Assembly: GCA_025455865.1 (NCBI GenBank)
Contig: JALOLS010000010.1
Span: forward strand, 1-39,309
Direction: 5' to 3'
DNA: 39,309 bases
Source: Thermoleophilia bacterium
Lineage (GTDB): Bacteria > Actinomycetota > Thermoleophilia > Miltoncostaeales > Miltoncostaeaceae
The notes under the pieces were generated by a model. The model was not told where the DNA came from and did no database searches. It was given only the letters and a program-made list of their open reading frames with translations. Positions 35,154 to 39,309 of this stretch are shown here, one piece after another. Positions within the stretch are counted from its first letter, which is position 1; the number at the start of each line of letters is the position of its first letter. The position numbers were made by a program, and so were the translations under genes.

Positions 35154-37247
35154 TCAGGCGGCCGCGCCGACCTTCTGGCGGATCTCCTCGGAGATCGAGT
35201 GCGGCACCTCGGAGTAGTGCGCGAACTGCATGGTGAACGTCGCGCGCCCCTGGGTGGCCGATCGGACCGAGGTCGCGTAGCCGAACATCTCCGAGAGCGG
35301 CACCTCGGCCTTGATGACGCCGGTCAGGCCCCGCTCCTCCATGCCGCCGATGCGGCCGCGGCGGGAGGTCAGGTCGCCCACCACCGTGCCCACGAACTCC
35401 TTGGGGGTCACCACCTCGACGGCCATGAGCGGCTCGAGCAGCACCGGGCTGGCCCGGCGGGCGCCCTCCCGGGCGGCCATGGAGCCGGCGATCTTGAACG
35501 CCGCCTCGTTGGAGTCGACGTCGTGGTAGGAGCCGTCGATGAGCTGCACCTTGACGTCGACCATCGGATAGCCGGCGATGATGCCGCCCTCGAGCGCCTC
35601 GCGCACGCCCTCGCTGACCGACGGGATGTACTCCTTGGGCACGGAGCCGCCGACGATCTTGTTCTCGAACAGGAACCCGGCCCCGGGCTCGTTCGGCTCC
35701 AGCGCGAGGTAGACGTGGCCGTACTGGCCGCGGCCACCGGTCTGGCGCACGAAGCGGCCCTCGACCTTGTCCACGCGCTTGCGGACCGTCTCGCGGTAGG
35801 CCACCTGCGGGGCGCCGACGTTGGCGTCGACCCCGAACTCGCGCATGAGCCGGTCGACGATGATCTCCAGGTGCAGCTCACCCATGCCGGAGATGACGGT
35901 CTGACCGGTCTCCTCGTCGGTGCGCACCCGGAAGGTGGGGTCCTCATCCGACAGGCGCTGCAGGGCGACCGAGAGCTTCTCCTGGTCGGCCTTGGTCTTG
36001 GGCTCGATGGCCAGGCCGATGACCGGCTCGGGGAACGTCATCTGCTCCAGCACGACCGGGTTGGCCGGGTCGCAGAGCGTGTCGCCGGTGGTCGTGGTCT
36101 TGAGGCCCACCGCGGCCACGATGTCGCCGGCGCTCGCGGCGTCGACGTCCTCGCGGTGGTTGGCGTGCATCATCAGCAGGCGGCCCAGGCGCTCCTTGCG
36201 GGCGCCCTTGGTCGCGTTGATGATCCCGGCGCCCGAGCTGACCTGGCCCGAGTACACCCGCAGGTAGGTGAGCCGGCCCACGTAGGGGTCGCTCATGACC
36301 TTGAACGCGAGGGCCGCGAACGGCTGCGACGCGTCGGAGGGGCGGACGATCTCCTCCTCCGAGCCCGGGTCGACGCCGGTCGCCGGCGGGACGTCCAGCG
36401 GCGAGGGCAGGAAGTCGACGACCGCATCCAGCAGCGGCTGCACGCCCTTGTTCTTGAACGACGACCCGCAGAGCACCGGCGTGATCGAGATGTCGAGCAC
36501 CGCCGCGCGGATGGCGGCGATCAGGCGCTCGGGGGCGATGTCCTCGCCCTCGAGGTAGGCCTCGGCCAGCTCGTCGTCGTGGTCGGCCACGGCCTCGATC
36601 AGGGCCTCGCGGGCGAGCGTGGCCTCGTCGGCCATGTCCGCCGGGATCTCGACGACGTCCACCTTGGTGCCCAGGTCGTCGCCGTAGGTGATCGCGTTCA
36701 TCCGGATGAGGTCGATGATCCCGCCGAACTCGGCCTCCTGGCCGATCGGCAGCTGGATCGGCACCGCGGTGGCGCCGAGCCGGTCGATCATCGTCTGGAC
36801 CGCCCGCGCGAAGTCGGCGCCGATGCGGTCCATCTTGTTCACGTAGGCGATGCGGGGGACGCGGTAGCGGTCGGCCTGCCGCCAGACGGTCTCGCTCTGG
36901 GGCTCGACGCCGGCGACCGAGTCGAACACCGCGACCGCGCCGTCGAGCACGCGCAGCGACCGCTCGACCTCGACGGTGAAGTCGACGTGGCCGGGGGTGT
37001 CGATGATGTTGATGCGGTGGTCGCGCCACTCGCACGTGGTGGCGGCGCTGGTGATGGTGATGCCGCGCTCCTGCTCCTGCGCCATCCAGTCCATCGTCGC
37101 GGCGCCCTCGTGGACCTCGCCCATGCGATGGGTGCGTCCGGTGTAGTAGAGGATGCGCTCGGTGGTCGTCGTCTTCCCGGCATCGATGTGCGCCATGATG
37201 CCGATGTTGCGCGTCCGCTCGAGCGGAATCTTCTTGGCCTGCGCCAC
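35154..37247 (-). CDS. fusA: Elongation factor G
   Basis: 697 aa from the GTG at 37247 ([20 protein letters not shown]), preferred because AGGTGA lies 5 nt upstream and the family begins here; a GTG three codons earlier (37256) is possible. GTPase motifs: [28 protein letters not shown]. Domains II-V follow, through the C-terminal [20 protein letters not shown]. Moves tRNAs and mRNA during translocation. Last gene of rpsL-rpsG-fusA, followed by a strong hairpin. Confidence 0.98.
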   Translation of the reverse strand: MAQAKKIPLERTRNIGIMAHIDAGKTTTTERILYYTGRTHRMGEVHEGAATMDWMAQEQERGITITSAATTCEWRDHRINIIDTPGHVDFTVEVERSLRVLDGAVAVFDSVAGVEPQSETVWRQADRYRVPRIAYVNKMDRIGADFARAVQTMIDRLGATAVPIQLPIGQEAEFGGIIDLIRMNAITYGDDLGTKVDVVEIPADMADEATLAREALIEAVADHDDELAEAYLEGEDIAPERLIAAIRAAVLDISITPVLCGSSFKNKGVQPLLDAVVDFLPSPLDVPPATGVDPGSEEEIVRPSDASQPFAALAFKVMSDPYVGRLTYLRVYSGQVSSGAGIINATKGARKERLGRLLMMHANHREDVDAASAGDIVAAVGLKTTTTGDTLCDPANPVVLEQMTFPEPVIGLAIEPKTKADQEKLSVALQRLSDEDPTFRVRTDEETGQTVISGMGELHLEIIVDRLMREFGVDANVGAPQVAYRETVRKRVDKVEGRFVRQTGGRGQYGHVYLALEPNEPGAGFLFENKIVGGSVPKEYIPSVSEGVREALEGGIIAGYPMVDVKVQLIDGSYHDVDSNEAAFKIAGSMAAREGARRASPVLLEPLMAVEVVTPKEFVGTVVGDLTSRRGRIGGMEERGLTGVIKAEVPLSEMFGYATSVRSATQGRATFTMQFAHYSEVPHSISEEIRQKVGAAA

Positions 37248-37276
37248 GGATGTCACCTGCCCGTCTCGTCACGCGC

Positions 37277-37311
37277 GAGCGGGCGGCAGGGCCGCCCGCT
37301 CCCGCAACCTA
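37277..37311 (-). promoter_or_regulatory. Hairpin and candidate -10 in the rpsG-fusA gap
   Basis: GAGCGGGCGGC / GCCGCCCGCTC (37277-37301) is a perfect 11-bp stem with a 3-nt loop. Just upstream on the minus strand TAGGTT (37306-37311) could be a -10 giving fusA a second promoter; no -35 found. Alternatively the hairpin is an attenuator or processing site between rpsG and fusA. Confidence 0.4.
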
Positions 37312-37355
37312 TGCGTCTGTCCCGCTTGGCGGACGCGGCCCGGCGGGCCGCCCGG

Positions 37356-37826
37356 CTACCAGCGGTAGTGCGCGAACGCCTTGTTCGCCTGTGCCATCCG
37401 GTAGAGGTCGTCCTTGCGCTTGAAGGCGCCCCCCTGCGATCCCAGCGCGTCGAGCAGCTCGTTGGCGAGCCGCTCGCTCATCTGCTTCTCGCGCCGCTCG
37501 CGGGAGAACCGCACGATCCACCGGATCGCCAGGGTGCGGCCCCGCCGGGGGGGCACCTCGATCGGCACCTGGTAGGTCGCGCCGCCCACGCGGCGGGACT
37601 TCACCTCGAGCACCGGGGTGACGTTGCGGATCGCCTCCTCCATGACCTGGACCGGGTCGCGGCCCGTGCGGTCGCGGATGCGCTCCAGCGCGTCGTAGAC
37701 GGTGCGCTCCGAGACGGACTTCTTGCCGTCCCTGAGGACCTTGTTGATCAGCTGGGTGACGATCGTGTTGTCGTGCACCGGATCGGGGTCCAGCGGACGG
37801 CGGGTGATGACTGCGCGACGGGGCAT
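37356..37826 (-). CDS. rpsG: 30S ribosomal protein S7
   Basis: 156 aa, the usual length. [40 protein letters not shown] and [20 protein letters not shown] match uS7 of the 30S head. ATG 3 nt after the rpsL stop. In E. coli S7 represses the str operon; no site was analysed here. Confidence 0.98.
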   Translation of the reverse strand: MPRRAVITRRPLDPDPVHDNTIVTQLINKVLRDGKKSVSERTVYDALERIRDRTGRDPVQVMEEAIRNVTPVLEVKSRRVGGATYQVPIEVPPRRGRTLAIRWIVRFSRERREKQMSERLANELLDALGSQGGAFKRKDDLYRMAQANKAFAHYRW

Positions 37827-37829
37827 CGG

Positions 37830-38201
37830 CTACTTGGGGGTCTTGGCGCCGTACTTCGAGCGCGCCTTCTTGCGGTCGGCCACCCCGGCGGTGTCGAGCG
37901 CGGCGCGGATGACCTTGTACCGGACTCCCGGAAGGTCCTTCACCCGCCCGCCGCGCACCAGCACCACCGAGTGCTCCTGGAGGTTGTGCCCCTCACCCGG
38001 GATGTAGCAGGTCACTTCCATCTGGTTGGTGAGCCGGACACGCGCCACCTTGCGAAGCGCGGAGTTCGGCTTCTTCGGGGTGGTCGTGTACACCCGGGTG
38101 CAGACGCCCCGCTTCTGCGGCGCCCCCTTGAGGGCGGGCGTCGAGGTCTTGGCCCCCTTGGGCTTGCGACCCTTGCGGACCATCTGGTTGATCGTGGGCA
38201 C
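37830..38201 (-). CDS. rpsL: 30S ribosomal protein S12
   Basis: 123 aa from the GTG at 38201 ([20 protein letters not shown] after the first Val-reading codon). The decoding-centre loops are wild type: [11 protein letters not shown] with the Lys linked to streptomycin sensitivity (E. coli K42/43 region), and [13 protein letters not shown] with the other Lys, plus the Asp that can be methylthiolated. Longer in-frame reading upstream runs antiparallel to nothing useful and through ecfT. Confidence 0.98.
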   Translation of the reverse strand: MPTINQMVRKGRKPKGAKTSTPALKGAPQKRGVCTRVYTTTPKKPNSALRKVARVRLTNQMEVTCYIPGEGHNLQEHSVVLVRGGRVKDLPGVRYKVIRAALDTAGVADRKKARSKYGAKTPK

Positions 38202-38235
38202 GAGCCTCTTTCGGTCTTGCGGACAGACAGGATCA

Positions 38236-38252
38236 GCCGCCCGTCGGGCGGC
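38236..38252 (-). promoter_or_regulatory. Hairpin at the start of the rpsL leader
   Basis: GCCGCCC / GGGCGGC, 7 bp with a 3-nt loop, right at the predicted 5' end of the rpsL-rpsG-fusA transcript. Similar placement to hairpins in the tuf and rpmJ leaders. Confidence 0.4.
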
Positions 38253-38258
38253 CGGGGA

Positions 38259-38286
38259 ACCGTAGCACGGGGTCAGGGGCGGGCAA
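38259..38286 (-). promoter_or_regulatory. Promoter of rpsL: TTGCCC - 16 nt - TACGGT
   Basis: Minus strand: -35 TTGCCC (38281-38286, inside the 3' end of ecfT), a 16-nt spacer, then -10 TACGGT (38259-38264) preceded by TGC. Same spacer and extended -10 as the tuf promoter. Confidence 0.55.
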
Positions 38287-39157
38287 AACGCGCATCCGGC
38301 CGCGCGCGCAGGGCGAGCGCCGCGCCGCCGAGGGCCGCGAGGGCGACGGCCGCGAGGGCGATCCCGGCCGGGTCCCCGGCCGGGCCGAGCACCGGGAAGA
38401 AGGCGAACTCGCCGGCCCCGCTCACCAGCGACCACACCGTGGCCAGGGCCAGGAGGGCCCCCAGGACGAGCGTGACCCGCTCGGCCCCGGCCAGCCGGGG
38501 CTCGGGCAGACGCGTGCGGGGACCCGAGCCGTAGCCGCGGGCGGCCATGGCCTCGGCCACGTCCATGCCCCGCTCGAGCGACGCCCCGACCAGCGGGAGC
38601 GCGAGCGGGGCCGCCCGCCGCGCCCGGGCCAGGCGCCGCCCGCCCGACAGGTCGACCCCCCGCAGGCGCGCGGCCTCGCCGATGGCCTGGGCGTCCCGGC
38701 GCAGGGTGGGGATGAGCCGCGCGGCGAGCGCGCAGACCAGGGCGGACCGGGGCGCCAGGCGCATCGCGCCGGCCAGGAGGCGGTCGGGGTCGGCGTGGGC
38801 GAGCACCGCGCCGGCCAGCACCGCCACGGCCAGCAGGCGCAGGCCGGCGGCCGCCCCGGCGGCGACCTCCTCCAGCGTGACCTCGCCGTCCAGGAGCGGC
38901 GGGGCGGGCACGCGGAACAGCACCAGGTCGCCCTGGGCGCCGACCAGCGGGGTCACGACGACCAGGGCCAGGGCGCTCACCAGCCCGCCCAGCAGGAACC
39001 AGCGGCCGGTGCGCCCCGGGGCGGCCACCAGCAGGGCCACCGCCCCGGCCGCGAGCGCCCCGAGCACGATCGGGTGGTCGGCGGTGAAGGCGAGCGCCGC
39101 CGCCGCGGTCCCGAGCAGGAGCAGCGGGAGCGGGGCCCGGGTGCCGGCGGGGGTCAT
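38273..39157 (-). CDS. Energy-coupling factor transporter transmembrane protein EcfT (CbiQ-like)
   Basis: 294 aa. Several hydrophobic helices in the N-terminal half (~10-25, 32-45, 52-70, ~105-120) and C-terminal half. The cytoplasmic EcfT coupling motif is visible as [12 protein letters not shown], with the earlier helix [20 protein letters not shown] and RG. EcfT couples ATP hydrolysis by EcfA subunits to uptake of vitamins or metals by an S component. No EcfA or S gene is in the window, so the substrate cannot be told. ATG start with GATACT 8 nt upstream (leaderless type). Upstream of rpsL on the same strand. Confidence 0.82.
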   Translation of the reverse strand: MTPAGTRAPLPLLLLGTAAAALAFTADHPIVLGALAAGAVALLVAAPGRTGRWFLLGGLVSALALVVVTPLVGAQGDLVLFRVPAPPLLDGEVTLEEVAAGAAAGLRLLAVAVLAGAVLAHADPDRLLAGAMRLAPRSALVCALAARLIPTLRRDAQAIGEAARLRGVDLSGGRRLARARRAAPLALPLVGASLERGMDVAEAMAARGYGSGPRTRLPEPRLAGAERVTLVLGALLALATVWSLVSGAGEFAFFPVLGPAGDPAGIALAAVALAALGGAALALRARPDARFARP

Positions 39158-39309
39158 CGCCCGGGAGTATCCCGGCCGGGGCCGCGAGGGGCCTGTCCAT
39201 GAACCAAGACCCGCCTCCCGGGGAGCGAATCGCCAGCAGATCGGTGACCTCGGGACGTCGCAGGTACTGGTGGTACATGTGATCCCGAGGGTGCCGAGGT
39301 GCGCCGCGA
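39158..39309. other. Unresolved right edge
   Basis: 152 nt with no gene I can support. Includes an inverted repeat CCTCGGGA / TCCCGAGG (39248-39255 and 39283-39290) with a 27-nt loop, and a less GC-rich stretch around 39195-39285. It may be the end of a mobile or repeated element, or the upstream region of ecfT. The window ends before this can be judged. Confidence 0.35.
39166..39171 (-). promoter_or_regulatory. Candidate -10 box (GATACT) of ecfT, leaderless type
   Basis: GATACT is followed by 8 nt and the ecfT ATG on the minus strand. No Shine-Dalgarno. Weaker than TATGAT, but the same position as in the other leaderless-type genes. Confidence 0.3.

Noticed and set aside
35199-38534. 1111-aa open frame across fusA, rpsG, rpsL and ecfT in antisense
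   Set aside because: Runs over four known genes on the opposite strand; only reflects lack of stop codons in GC-rich DNA.
37830-39278. 482-aa reading that ends in rpsL
   Set aside because: The S12 N-terminus is clear at 38201; upstream residues are an out-of-frame copy of ecfT and edge DNA.

Overview
The window is strikingly GC-rich DNA, dense with genes, with many GTG starts and one TTG start. It carries a Ddn-type deazaflavin (F420) oxidoreductase homologue, an NAD+-dependent ligase, zinc-type S14 and an actinobacterial S10-spc-alpha gene order. These point to a deep-branching Actinomycetota, perhaps Thermoleophilia-like. The lineage is inference; no 16S gene is present.

Layout. (1) 1-3491: the 3' part of a very large beta-rich secreted-type gene, then an attenuator-like region and a 63-aa HTH-like gene. 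(2) 3597-4886: D-Ala-D-Ala carboxypeptidase (dacB). (3) 4895-9601, minus strand: an HTH/zinc-ribbon protein, ligA, surE and a truA-GrpB fusion. (4) 9652-11232: a membrane-anchored spermidine-synthase-like protein, divergent from truA. (5) 11264-11902: a PAS-LuxR regulator. (6) 12223-28309, minus strand: an almost uninterrupted run, in transcription order rpsJ-rplC-rplD-rplW-rplB-rpsS-rplV-rpsC-rplP-rpmC-rpsQ-rplN-rplX-rplE-rpsN-rpsH-rplF-rplR-rpsE-rpmD-rplO-secY-adk-map-rpmJ-rpsM-rpsK-rpsD-rpoA-rplQ, then a secreted protein whose start overlaps the rplQ stop. (7) 28399-29592: tuf. (8) 29814-35114, plus strand: an insertion that separates tuf from fusA, holding a D-lactate/glycolate-type FAD/Fe-S oxidase, decayed vapBC and nucleotidyltransferase remnants, a Ddn-family protein, a nonapeptide-repeat protein and an RDD membrane protein. 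(9) 35154-38201, minus strand: rpsL-rpsG-fusA. (10) 38273-39157: an EcfT-like transporter subunit.

How it works together. Most of the window is the translation and secretion supercluster (ribosomal proteins, EF-Tu, EF-G, RNA polymerase alpha, SecY, Adk, Map), heavily coupled by 1-11 nt overlaps. Putative promoters at rpsL, tuf and rpmJ share an extended -10 starting TGCTA, and their leaders hold strong hairpins. Several non-ribosomal genes (dacB, surE, truA, the FAD oxidase, the repeat protein, ecfT) instead have a TANNNT-like box 6-8 nt before the start codon, which suggests leaderless transcripts.

Most notable: the TruA-GrpB fusion; adk with no usual start codon, where ATA overlaps the secY stop; a secreted protein coupled to L17; loss of infA from its usual place, leaving a three-hairpin leader; an attenuator-like region before a small HTH gene; the nonapeptide-repeat/RDD pair; and the decayed accessory genes within the split str operon. 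I found no tRNA, rRNA, CRISPR array or intact insertion sequence. All functions are read from sequence motifs only.
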